A stretch of DNA of 64,000 nucleotides from Lepidodermella squamata (Eukaryota > Gastrotricha): contig JBLDXI010000029.1 of NCBI GenBank assembly GCA_047495785.1, positions 3,534,001 to 3,598,000 of the forward strand, given 5' to 3'. Position numbers and translations under genes: made by a program. Positions 1-10,793 of the stretch are shown piece after piece. The stretch's first letter is position 1. Each line of letters opens with the position of its first letter. Under the pieces are notes generated by a model. It saw nothing but the letters and a program-made list of their open reading frames with translations, searched no databases and was not told where the DNA came from.

Positions 1-529
1 CCTTCGATATCTCTTCTAATGAACGCCTGAACCACAACAGCGCTGACATGTTGTATCGACGAGGGTACGAATCTATAAGTGAAGAAGGTGGCTTTGGGGT
101 CGATGGTGCCCAGAGAACATTGGAATATTATGACGATTACGGCTCATCGCAGAAAATAAAGGAGCTGGCGGCTTCAATGAAAAGTGCTCAAATCTCTCTT
201 TTCTACACGTTTACGGCTGAGGAAAGTGGATCCCCTGGGTAACACCACTCAAATTAGCCGGCCAATTATGAGTACCGAGTCCGGATCCTTCAAAGGTTAC
301 GAGTGAATAACGAGTCGAGCCACCGATCGAATCGTCTTTTCTGTTTATGCAAGATGCCATTAAATTTTTTGCTTCGGAAAATCATTGTTATATGTCGAAT
401 TCGGGGACGATGTCTAAATAAAAATGTCCACCACGTTTCCTGATAATTTAATTTGTGTAATTATTTATCTCGACTTATTTTGTTTCGTCCCCAGACCGGC
501 ACGAAATAAGCTGAAATGTGCTGGTTTCA
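1..529. other. No recognisable gene
   Basis: I see no gene here that I can support. One short open frame near position 48 has no recognisable domain and no paralogue in the window. The stretch has ordinary intergenic composition. Confidence 0.4.
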
Positions 530-860
530 TCAGCTGAAATACGTTGTAATAAGGCATGGCTAGTTCGTCGCCGCTGAAATACGCTGGAGCCGATTTCTGG
601 GATGCGCACTTTTCAGCCGATTTTCGTCAAGCGATGTTGATTTTCTATCCATCAACTCACTGCGCTGAAATACGCTGAAAAAAGCACGTGGCGACATCGA
701 CAAGCTAAAATACGCTCATATCCGTAAGACGCATTGCGCGAAATTCAAATCGGTTTTCCAGGACTTGGCAGTTGGCAGACGCTGAGTTTCAGTTTATTTT
801 CCGTACAATTTCAGCTTGATTAATTTTTAGCTGGAAATTGCTGGAGTTTTACGCTAACGC
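530..860. repeat. Dispersed GCTGAAATACG-type motif cluster
   Basis: The motif GCTGAAATACGCTG and close variants recur about six to eight times with irregular spacing, in both orientations towards the right end. The pattern resembles the motif arrays at the ends of the MULE at 14.2-18.7 kb (core GGCTGAAATGTCG), so this may be a remnant of a related non-autonomous element. I could not identify ends or a target duplication. Confidence 0.45.
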
Positions 861-1501
861 AGTAGCTCTCAAACTATCTTCGCTCGCGGTCAAAAATGGC
901 GGCCGGCTGACGACCTTCCCGGCCGCATTGCCTCTTGAACCCTCAACCGGCTGCTTGATAATGATAAAATAGGACCTTCCCGGCCGCACGCCTGTATAAT
1001 CGAGGATCGAGGATTGAAGTTTTCGAGTGCGCTTTTGAGCGGATTGGTTATTAAATTAGTAGCATCAGTAGCATCAGCATCAGCAGCATTTTTATCTTTT
1101 GTTTTTTATGGCTCTCTGCCGATTCATCCTTCTATGTGCTCATTAAACGCGAACGCACGGATTATTATGTTTGCGCCTGAAGATTTTTATTGGGGGTAAT
1201 TAAGGTGCGCGCCGTCGCCGTTAACTGGGTCACTCGACCCAGAAGATGAGAACTAAAGCAATAATTTAAAACGATATCGACAGTGAATATTCTCGCTCGC
1301 AAATTAATTTTTTTCAGAATATTTCACATGTATTTATTTTTGGGGAGGGGCGATTGAATGTTCCCCTTGAAGATGACCCACAAGGGGAACTGCAAGGGGT
1401 GGTTGACTTTGAACCCTTGTGGAACATTTCTATTGGGCCCAGCGCCAAGCTGCCAGATACTAAAAAAATTCACGCAAGATTTCCTTGCATCCGTTTTCCT
1501 G
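861..1501. other. No recognisable gene; left of duplication breakpoint
   Basis: Non-coding as far as I can tell. A CAT/CAGCA-rich low-complexity run lies near 1060-1090. The similarity to 52.47 kb begins abruptly at 1502, so the duplication breakpoint lies at the right end of this stretch. Confidence 0.4.
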
Positions 1502-2051
1502 GATTCGGCTCGAAAATCAGCGTGCAGTCAAGCTTATCGAAAGGAAACATCTCAAATTTGAACGACTGGCATTTGGTGTCAATGCGCCGAATTCCTACGT
1601 ACAGACCACGTGGCGGTGTCGAGATAGAAAATGGTGTTATCGTTATCTCATCGCCGCCTTCGATATCGAAAGGCAGAGGATTCTTCACCGCGTTAAGGTG
1701 GCTCAGGTAAGGATGCCAGTAACTTTTAGCTTCAACGTAAAATTGAACTTTATCGAGACCATATTTATAGTTGCATAATTTAGCGAGTTCCGGGTGATTT
1801 TCGGCCATTTGCCAGCAGTTCATAACGGGGCATGGGTAGTTCCATGAGAATATGAAATAGACAAAAATTGACAGCGTTTTCGCGAGATCGTTGATTTCGA
1901 GTATTCGAACAAGTAGTAGGGTCAAGTCTATTTTAAATGGATCACGAAATTCGTTGAGAACTCCATTTTCAAAGGGCAAATTAAGGACTCGAACGGGTGG
2001 GCAGGCATTTGCGAATGCCGCCTCGAGGGCTTCGGAAGCTGTTGTATTCAT
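1502..2051 (-). pseudogene. Cys-loop receptor ligand-binding domain, truncated copy
   Basis: The translation is almost identical to the ligand-binding domain at 52283-53024: N-terminal beta-strand region, a WNYP motif, and the start of the signature Cys-loop, with FPFDKLDC at its second cysteine. Homology stops at 1502, just after the Cys-loop, where unrelated sequence begins; no membrane segments follow. It differs from the other copy by a 3-codon insertion near 1740 and a few substitutions. The open frame extends to about 1470 only by chance. This is a partial duplicate of the receptor gene and cannot make a channel by itself. It might be transcribed as a ligand-binding-only fragment, but nothing in the sequence shows that. 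Confidence 0.8.
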
Positions 2052-2905
2052 CGTGTTGAAAAAAAAATCACACTGCTGATTAGGTTTTATTTAGGCAGCG
2101 CAATAAATCGTCATGCTGCTATGTTTTATGCAAATACGGCAGTACAGGAAATGAATCTCCTACAGGCAGTACAGAAATGTGAAATCGTTATTTTGGTTTA
2201 TTTGATGAAATTTCATTTTATTTAAGCTTGTAAGCATTTCAATCGCGTTTTCTGTCGTTTTAATTGCATTTAAAATTTTTTTGCTGACTTCAGAATTTCC
2301 CATAAGTTATTGATTAACGCATCAAAGGTTAAGGTTACGGTTATTTCCATAGATTTAATACAAACGAGCTGTAAACCGGGAATTTGTACCTTGCGAATTG
2401 AGCCGGGCCCAACCACTCGGATCCTAAGAGATAAGATAGTATTAAGCCCTTAATCCCGTTCATTTCGCAGCAAGTTCAAAACTTTTTAACACGGTCAGGA
2501 CCCAGAGCTCCAGGATCTAGATCCAAATACTGGATCCAGATTTTGAATCATCCAATAATCCATCGCCTAATGAGATCATCGCGTGCCCTTTAATCGAAAA
2601 AGCCGAAACAAACAAAAAGCTTTTTATTCTGGTATTGTTAGACACAGCAGAAGATGGGCGGCTAGCAAAATATCTAGAAGAAAGCATACCGGATGAGATG
2701 GAAGACCACAGAAAGTAGACAAGGAAAAAGCAGAAGATGGCATGGGCCTAGCAACAACGCTGTTCCAGCGAACTCGATCCTCAAGACGGAAATGCAAAAG
2801 GCTCATAGACAGTAGCAAGGTAAGTGTTGCGCGGTACGGTGGCCGGCAAACAACCGAGCGGTAGCATGAACGATTTTGCCTCCTCGGAAGTTTCACTCGT
2901 TGGCA
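2052..2905. other. Spacer between receptor fragment and NLR pseudogene
   Basis: Non-coding spacer that is over 90 percent identical to 53025-53949 by eye. It corresponds to the 3' flank of the NLR gene and the 5' flank of the receptor fragment. No independent gene is recognisable; the open frame at 2624-2896 is shared with copy B but has no domain. Copy A lacks about 80 bp present in copy B near 53580-53670. Confidence 0.5.
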
Positions 2906-5495
2906 TTAAATACGTTTCAGCTCAAAATCTCGCAAGAATTGAACAACTTCGATCTGGTCATTTTCAGCAGCTATCGAGAGCGGGGTTGTGCCATCGTTGT
3001 CAGCCATAGAAACAGTTGCTGGAGCTAAGTTTGCCAGGAATCGAACAACTTCAATGTGGCCATTTTGACCAGCTATCCAAAGCGGCGTTACGCCATCCTT
3101 ATTAGCCATAGAAACCGTTGTTGGAGCCTTGTCTGCTAGGAATCTAACGACTTCGATGTGGCCGCTTTCAGCAGCTACAAATAGCGGGGTTGTGCCCTCG
3201 TTATTCGCCATAGAAACCGTGGACTCTGCTTTGTCTGCTAAGAATCGCACAATCTCGATGTGACCATTTTCAGCAGATATTGAGAGTGGCGTTCTGCCAT
3301 CGTTATTACACGCGGAAACTGTGGTTGGTGCCAGGATTGCCAGGAGTCGAACAACGTCAACGTGGCCATTTTGAGCAGCTATCCAAAGAGGCGTTATGCC
3401 ATCGTTGTCAGCCATAGAAACCGTGGTTGGTGCCGTATCCGCCAGGAATCGAACAACATTAATGTGGCCATTCTGAGCCGCAATCCAAATCGGGACTGTG
3501 CCGTTTTTATTAGCCATAGAAACCGTGGATGGTGCCTCGTTTGCAAGGAATCGAACGATTTCGATGTGGCCATTTTCGGCAGCAATTAACAACGGGTTTG
3601 TTCCGTTGTTTTTAGCCGTAGTTACCAGGCTTGGGGCTTTGTCTGCCAGGAATTTAACTACTTCGAGGTGGCCATTTTGAGCTGCAATCCAAAGCGGCGT
3701 TGTACCGTTTTTATTAGCCGTGGATATTGTGGTCGGGGCTTTATCTGCCAGGAATCGAACGACGTCGATGTGGCCATTTTCAGCTGCTAAAAAGAGTGGT
3801 GTCATGCCGTCGATGTCCCTCGAAGAAAGGGTATCACGTGACCTTCCAGCTGCGAATTCTATTATTTTTCTGTCGCCTAGTACAGCAGCAATGCCCACAG
3901 CTGTGCGTGCCTCTGCTGGGCTGAAATTGCGTTTCACCGCTGCTAAATCACGGCCTATAACCGATCGAATGAACTGTGACGTATCCTTGCTATTAATTAG
4001 GACAGCCACATTTCTTCTCGCTTGATATCTCCAGTAGTGGCCATTAAAGAAGTTCACTATTTTGTCTCTCTCGTGCTTCAGCATCTCTAATTCATCGTCG
4101 TTCCAAATTTGCATCAGAAATGCCAAGTCATTGTGGTCTGCTAGGCATTTTATGTGGCTTTGATATCGCGCTTCGTCGCCCTGCAGTCTTGCGAGTATCC
4201 ATGCAATCAGACGGTAGGAATGATGTGTTCCGTACATTTTAAATTCGTCCTCTGCGCCTCGACTGAAATTGTCGTCCCATTCCAAGCAATAGAGGAAATG
4301 AATGAAAGACTTGCCCTTATTAGATGTGCTATTAGACGTGCATACTTCCAACAATGCATCGCAACTCAAACCCTCCAGGATATCACGCAGCAGTTGCCGA
4401 TGGGCTGATTTATGCTTTTGGCTGTTTCCGCCCTTGAAAAACTCGAAAAGCATCATCTCAGCATTCGAAATATTCTTTCTGTGAAGAAGGAATAATCGGA
4501 CTTTGCCATACAGATCGGCGTCGTTTGAGGCAGTTATCTTAAATTCTTGAGCAGCTCGTCGAAAACCAGCTTCCCAAAGGAGTTGATGCACGGACGATAG
4601 CTCATGCTCTCCGCCAACTGTTCTGATAACAGCGCGCTGATCAAATGCATTGAACACGTCCTTTGCCCTAAGCTTAGGTGCAAGTTGGCGCCATATCATT
4701 GTCAGATTTTCGCTGGAAATTAGAGTGTTTGGCCCGAAAAGTAAGAAGGCATAGAAGCACTGTCTATAGTCGTGTCCGAGTCGGTCGAGAGAAAACTGCA
4801 ACAGACTATCGACAGTTTGTTCTTTGAAACGGGAATCACCGCCAGTAATAGAAGTATCAAGGTCGTTGGTCTTTTGCTGGACCACTTCTTCATACTCCTC
4901 GTCCCAATTGTAAGTTCCGAACATGAAGCGATTGGCGATGAGAGACATGATCAGAGGCACAACACATTTTCGAAAGGTTAGCTATCTTATCTTCGGCGTT
5001 CGCCTTGAGTTTCTCCTTCAACTTGCAAGTTCTTTCGAGAAATCTTTCAATCGCTTCATTCGTGAGACAGTCGATCTTCTCCAACTTGTAGATGAGCTGT
5101 CGCTGTTGCATTAGAATCGCAAATGGGTCACGGGTGATGACACAGCAGGCCATTTCTGATTGCTCTTGAACGAAGAAGCGAAGTAGCTCCACGTTGAACA
5201 TGTCATCGAGGACGACTAATACACGACGGCGCTTTTTCTCTCGAAAATACTCGCTAATATGAGATATTTCCGACCCATTAAAGTCCGCTGCGGCTTTCTT
5301 TGCCAGAGCTATTAGACTTTCACGGAATTCTTTCTTGGCTGAGTCATCAAAAGATGTTCCCTGCCACTTGAAACACTGAAGCCATAGAACAACCGTTGGC
5401 GATTGCAGCCCTCTTGGGATCGATTCGTTGCGTAGCAATTTTGCCATCAAAACAGACTTGCCTACTCCCCCCTCGCCAGCTACAACCAGAATGCC
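2906..5495 (-). pseudogene. NB-ARC / ankyrin NLR, broken copy lacking TIR exons
   Basis: Paralogue of the intact gene at 53950-57611. It keeps the exon that starts with the P-loop (minus strand near 5480), a Walker-B-like VLVVLDDM, a VITRD motif, the helical region after NB-ARC and nine ankyrin repeats, ending with the same C-terminus (FELKRI). A small deletion near 4955-4975 removes the GLPL motif region and shifts the frame, and another frame break lies near the P-loop at 5450-5480. The four upstream exons (leader and TIR) are deleted at about 5523-5532. It lacks one 34-residue repeat that copy B has. It is therefore an NLR pseudogene, unless the ankyrin part is expressed from a new promoter. 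Confidence 0.88.
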
Positions 5496-8400
5496 TAGTT
5501 AAGACTTTTATTAAGCTGGATCGAAGAAACCCCGGTATTGCGCACACTGTTTGACACTTGATAAAATGCGTCCGAGAGTGAAATAAGTATGTCAGAAACT
5601 ATGAAGAATTAGGAGCTTTTACTCTATGTGTCAATCCCAAGATATCATACGTTTTCAGTATCATGAGTCTTCCCAGTTGTCGCTGTCGATTCCACTGACG
5701 AGTGTTCATCTACTTGCATCGCACAATTTCACATGTAAAAACAGATATGCTTTTCTGATAACCAATAGTTCTAATACTCAACAGAAATCGTACTAAAAAT
5801 CGAGAACTTACGCTTATCAGGTTTGAACAACCCGGCGGATTATCACTATCACATTATCACAAAGGAAATCTTCGGCAGTAGGAAACGCACGCAAATAAAT
5901 GGGAGGCATGGAGTATACTTTTTGGGTAAGAAAAATGGAATAGGTTTAGACCCCGTCACAAACGGGAGGATCGAAGTATCTGTGTACAACATCGGGACGA
6001 AACCTGAAAAGATCTATTCCAAGACCGTGCTAGGATCGGAGGAAGCAATTACGGAAGGGACAGGATAGGACAGGGAGAGGATAGAAAGGGAACCCCCGGT
6101 AGATTTGACGTTTCAAATGGTGAACGATGGGGAATACGTGACAATGTGAGAAAGCTGTTCATCGAGTTCAATGACATCTTTAGCATGGATGACGACGACG
6201 TTAGATTCTGCCCATTGGTAGAACACGAGATTCAGACATAGAACAGAGGGGTAACACTGCACTGGCAACGCGGAAAAACAACACTTGTGGAGGTAGTTAG
6301 GTAGTTTCATTAGAAGCCAGTGCTGGGTATAGAAAATGGCATTTTTTTCTCACACCGTAATTCCGGACACCCCTGTACTTGTATTAGTCGAAACGGTTAC
6401 TGTTTTTGTCATTAACGACAGTGTTCACGGCACGGCAGCGTACTCCTTTTGGAAACGCCATCGATGGTAACAGCGAACACCGCTTAGGTTATCATATCCG
6501 ACGCGCTTGTTGTAAGCGACTTCTTGAGCGGTAGTTGAAACACCGCTAGTACTGATCTGCGCTGCGGGTTCAAACGGTGGCGCTGATCACCGCAGTATAC
6601 TGCGGTCGTAAGAGTCTGAGTTGTGAATGGAATCTATGAGCGGTGATTTCATGCGCCGCCAGTTGTCTGAACGGAAATAATGATCGTTCAGATTTAATGA
6701 TGTTGGGTTCGTAGAAATAATATTGATGCTCGATTACTACAGGGAAGAAGATGCTATGTGGAATATATAAGCTACCATCGAATAATGATTAGTATTAGCC
6801 AACGATTATCGTCAGTATTATTTTCCATATTATTGTTAAGTACTCTTTATTTTTATACTACTCTCTATGATGTTATATACAAAAAACACAAATCTTCTGT
6901 TTTGTGTACAGTAGTAGTTTTATTTTTGTAGCTGTAAGTTACCGCCAGTACTTGAACAACAGGTTACAGGTGCAGCAATTTAACGTCAACAAACATGCCT
7001 TCCGTATTTTTTTATCTAAAATACGTGTCATCTAATACTATGTGGATACTAATGTAGTAATAGTAAAAATGATAATAATAAGAAGTTGAAGGTGAAAAAG
7101 TAAGTTGAATGAAACGAATGAAACAAGTGAAAATGGGGGTTGCGCATTTTCTGTAGTGCGTTGACTTCAAGTGGGACAGTTCCTACATTTTCTTACTTCT
7201 TACTTAGATTCTCTCGAAGATTTTGAATTAAAAAGGAAATGAGACCTCTAGGAGGTTCCCATCAACCTCAAAGACATTAGATCCCAAAGTGTCGCCGAAA
7301 CGGCTTTTCAGAGGCACACATCCTAGCGGGTTGCCGCCAAGCTGTGGAACAGTTCGCATTGCTTACTGCTAAGATCTCATCCATGTGTGTGGCCAAGACA
7401 TGGCCGACAGCCACTTGGGCAGGAAATAACAATAACAGCAGTTGTCGGCAGAGAGTGTTTGAATGTCCTTATTGTCGCGGCTACGCTGAAGGCAGCCTGA
7501 CGACGGCACTGGCATTAGGCAACCAACAAGATATAGCACATTCAGGATTTTCCTGGCAGTGAGGCCTTGGATCTTTAGCTGGTCGAGCGGTACCACCACG
7601 TCAAGGTTCCAGTGCAAAGGTCCGTTTTTTGTTAAGGACACCGGGTCTGCGGAGCGGGCCACATTGTGGTACCCTCAAGTGAGCCATTAGCTCACAAGTC
7701 CAATCAAACCCACAAACCAACTGCAAACTTAATGCAGTCAAGAAAAGCCGTACGGATATGGCGTACCAATGAGTTGGCACGCACGTGCAGTGCGCGCAAT
7801 TGGCGCACACCGCCACGCTCTAACATAGGGCATCAGCCCAAGTGAGAGTTGAAGCCAGGATGCGTACCTGGCGGCTGATACCAGCCAAGCGGGCATTGCC
7901 TGCTTATTGGTTCCTGCCCTCAGGACCGGAGGCTCACCTAGGGCGCGGACTCCATCCGTAACGTCCTTTTAGCAGATGTCAAGGCACTAAAGTTTAAGGG
8001 ATCGTTGAGGACGCCTGACGCCGTGCGTAAAGGGCCTCATTTCGACTTACGTGCAAGCATTACCTTGATTGCATCGAATTCTTCGAGCGGCTGCAAAATC
8101 TCACGATGTCAAAGATTTCACCAAACCCCACTTTTCACTTGTTAACAGTCGTCAAATGTAATAAATATGCATGTTAATGCAATCTGTAGCGATAAAAAAC
8201 CTACTTAGCCTTAATGCACACGTATCTTCAACAAGTTGTGATAGTGGAAACCGGAAAGCGTCTTGCCGGCGTGTTTAGTGAAAGTTGTTTGAATAAACAA
8301 TATAGAATTGTCTTCAAAAATATAAGTCGAGTAGCTTGGCCAATTCGATATTTTACGGTATAACATTCGTAAATCGTTTATATCTGAACTCGCCGTACTC

Positions 8401-8661
8401 GATTTACTCATCTCCACTCGTCTGCGACTCGTTCCGATTCGTAAATCTCGGCCGGCTCCGTTCAGATATAGACTCTTTACTCGTGCTATATCATACAAAT
8501 ATAAAAAAGTAGGTCGGACTAAGTGCAACGTCGTTGGCGGTAAAATTGACAATAAAGCATACAATCGGGCTAACCTTATCCTCAGGGCCCTGAAAGGCCA
8601 ACCTCCTCTATATTGGACATAGAGGAGGAAATATGTTGAAAAACCGAAATATAATGGCCGA
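5496..8661. other. No recognisable gene
   Basis: The first 350 bases are the residual 5' flank of the duplicated NLR block, matching 58078-58411. After 5849 I find no domain, RNA gene or clear repeat. Short open frames at 5823-6068, 7344-7562 and 8211-8564 have no recognisable product. The part from 7240 to 8080 is more GC-rich than its surroundings and could be an old transposon, but I cannot place it. Confidence 0.4.
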
Positions 8662-9151
8662 GCCTTAGGCTAAGGCGCCTTTATGCGGTTTTTTTGCATT
8701 ACGCTAACCCGTCTTTTCTGTGAGAGTGTAGACTGGTCAGGCAGAGTTAACGCAGAACGCTGAAATTTGGTATAAAAAAATCCGCCGTCTTTCAAAGTTT
8801 AATTGACCCGGCTCCCAGCTTCGGCCCCAGCAATCGAAGCGAGCGATAAGTGCAATCGATCGAATTGTATTTAGTTCAGTATCTTGTATATTAATTGTCG
8901 AATTGTATATTAGCAGGACAATGAGTTAATCCCCTACCATCTGGTGCCCGTAGCGTTCCACCCTCTTAGCTGCGAGTGAGCACTCTATCATCTCTATGCC
9001 TCTAGTTGAAAACTTTGCGCACCACTGCTCCAACATGATTCGTTCAAAGGACCTCCAAATGCAGAGGAAATGATATGCTACTCAGTGTTACGTGTAACCG
9101 ATACTGACATCAAACAAAAGACTAAAATAAGTGTAAGGCATGGAGAACAGA
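8662..9151. repeat. Repeat shared with 19430-19913
   Basis: The reverse complement of this stretch is nearly identical to 19430-19913, next to the P-like transposase remnant. It begins with a GCCTTAGGCTAAGGCGCC palindrome and runs into the 1071-bp inverted repeat that starts at 8871. The shared sequence suggests that all three copies belong to one P-like or foldback family. Confidence 0.75.
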
Positions 9152-9941
9152 AGGAATGGAATGGCACGGAAAACAAGACGAATACGGCGCTGTTTTGGCA
9201 ATTTCGAGGAGGAATGCTGCGCGATTTTCTCAACATTGATGACGACTGCTGCTTGGATGTCTCGATTGTCCCGGTGGAGTTCTGGGTGCTGGAAGATTGC
9301 CGCTGAGTGCTGCTCAATTCTCACGAAATGTTGGCGATTGCTGCTCGATTTTGTCGAAAATTGGACGGAATGCTGCTCGGTTTTCGGGCTGCGACAACTT
9401 TGTGAAGGGCTTAATTGATTTTGAATAATAAAGCTATTTTGGTTTCCACGGGTTTCTTGGGTTTCTTGAGTTTCATGGGTCTGAACAATAGACAACTGTC
9501 CAATATGTGCTCCTCCTTAAAAAATCAAGTGTCAAATATGTGAAAATCAACTGTCCATTATGTAACATTATGTAAACATATAATTACATATAGCCCTAAC
9601 ATATACTTGGCCTAGGGGTATATGCGCTTCTATGCGCTGGGTGTAATAAAACTATGATCTATGAAAACCGCGCGGGGTCCTGGCCGTGAAATGGCAGAAA
9701 GCGACGGTGGTCAGCTGTGCGATGGGGAAGCTTTCACTGCCGAGAGGCCAATATACTGGACTGCAGCGGCAAAAACTGTAGCTGACTTCAAGATAATTAA
9801 TGCGAATGACGACTCTAAGGAGCCCATTAATTTAGTTCTTGGAGAGCAACCAGTGATTAAAATAGTCGCAATGGCAACTTATATGGCAACTGTTTGTGGA
9901 GCTAGATTTAGCTTTCTCTTCAATGGAATATTGTGGATAAG
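8871..9941 (+). repeat. Left arm of 1071-bp inverted repeat
   Basis: This arm is the near-perfect reverse complement of 12927-13997, and both arms are exactly 1071 bp by my coordinates. Homology ends abruptly at both sides. Open frames of 78-135 residues inside it occur identically in the other arm. They resemble no family I know and overlap each other on both strands, so I do not call them genes. Confidence 0.85.
9397..9624 (+). repeat. 228-bp direct duplication, copy 1
   Basis: Repeated almost exactly at 9950-10177. Both copies run from ACTTTGTGAAGGGC to CCTAGGGGTATATG. The unit contains imperfect repeats of AACTGTCCAATATGT. The second copy straddles the end of the inverted-repeat arm, so this duplication happened independently of the arms. 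Confidence 0.8.
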
Positions 9942-9949
9942 TTGTGGAT

Positions 9950-10177
9950 ACTTTGTGAAGGGCTTAATTGATTTTGAATAATAAAGCTATTTTGGTTTCC
10001 ACGGGTTTCTTGGGTTTCTTGAGTTTCATGGGTCTGAACAATAGACAACTGTCCAATATGTGCTCCTCCTTAAAAAATCAAGTGTCAAATATGTGAAAAT
10101 CAACTGTCCATTATGTAAAATTATGTAAACATATAATTACATAAAGCCCCAACATATACTTGGCCTAGGGGTATATG
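9950..10177 (+). repeat. 228-bp direct duplication, copy 2
   Basis: Second copy of the unit at 9397-9624. A non-LTR retrotransposon tail begins immediately after its last bases, which suggests that the retrotransposon inserted at or near the unit end. Confidence 0.8.
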
Positions 10178-10793
10178 TTAGGCCATTATTGGAATATTGC
10201 ACAACTGTATGGTCACCCTGTCTGAAAACAATAATTGATCTTATCGAGAAAGTACAAGCAAATTTCACTCGCCGTGCTCTTGGATTCTCAACTATCAACT
10301 ACTCTAGGCCGAATTATATACAGCGCCTCAATATTCTGAATATTAAATCCCTCGAAGAACGACGCCTTATCTACGACCTTTGCTTCTTATTTAAAATTAT
10401 TAACGGGTCCGTGCAAACAACCATCAAAAATAGTATCATTGTTGTGCAAAATAATAATCGTGATCATCGTTTCAGATTTAATGTACTTAACCCTAATAAT
10501 AACTTTAAAAATCCTACGAAGCCTATATATAAAAATTACTTCTTAAATCGTATTGTAAATATATGGAACCGTTTACCGCCTCATATTTTTGACTTCGATG
10601 ATAGCCTGCCTCTTACTACGAAGAACGCTTTATTTAAAAATAATCTTGATCGTGTAAATTTATTGCAATACTGTAAAGGAAACTTAATATCAGAAAATAG
10701 TACGCTATATGACAACTAATCGGGTTAGTGTAAGTGGCCTGCCCTTCTAATCCTGTAAATATTTATTTACGAATAAAATGATGATGATGATGA
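10177..10793 (+). pseudogene. 5'-truncated non-LTR retrotransposon, end of reverse transcriptase ORF
   Basis: An open frame from about 10177 to 10719 encodes the C-terminal region typical of CR1/jockey-group reverse transcriptase ORFs: RPLLEYCTTVWSP, IEKVQANFTRRALG, SLEERRLIYDLCFLFKI and a late NRIVNIWNRLPP. The catalytic palm is absent because the copy begins downstream of it, as expected of 5' truncation during target-primed insertion. The 3' end carries ATTTATTTACGAATAAA followed by a (ATG)n simple repeat at about 10778-10793, the usual microsatellite tail of such elements. The reading frame is otherwise intact, so the insertion is probably fairly young. Confidence 0.85.

Larger units (their letters stand above)
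1502..5848. repeat. Segmental duplication, copy A
   Basis: This block matches 52469-58411 in the same orientation along its whole length. It carries part of the Cys-loop receptor ligand-binding domain, the spacer after it, and the NB-ARC and ankyrin part of an NLR gene. It is about 1.6 kb shorter than copy B. Most of the difference is one deletion at about 5523-5532, which removes the sequence matching roughly 56680-58075 (TIR exons and promoter side); one 102-bp ankyrin unit is also missing. Spacer sequence is nearly identical between copies, so the duplication looks fairly recent. Confidence 0.9.

Noticed and set aside
2624-2896. Separate gene downstream of the NLR (also 53645-53950)
   Set aside because: The frame is not conserved between the two copies and shows no domain; it is probably 3' flank or UTR.
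7240-8080. GC-rich segment considered as rRNA or a retrotransposon
   Set aside because: No rRNA core sequence or coding motif could be recognised.
9070-9495. Overlapping open frames of 78-135 codons in the inverted-repeat arms (also 13373-13798)
   Set aside because: They lie on both strands over each other, have no domain, and are open only once per arm. Duplication of the arm explains why they occur twice.
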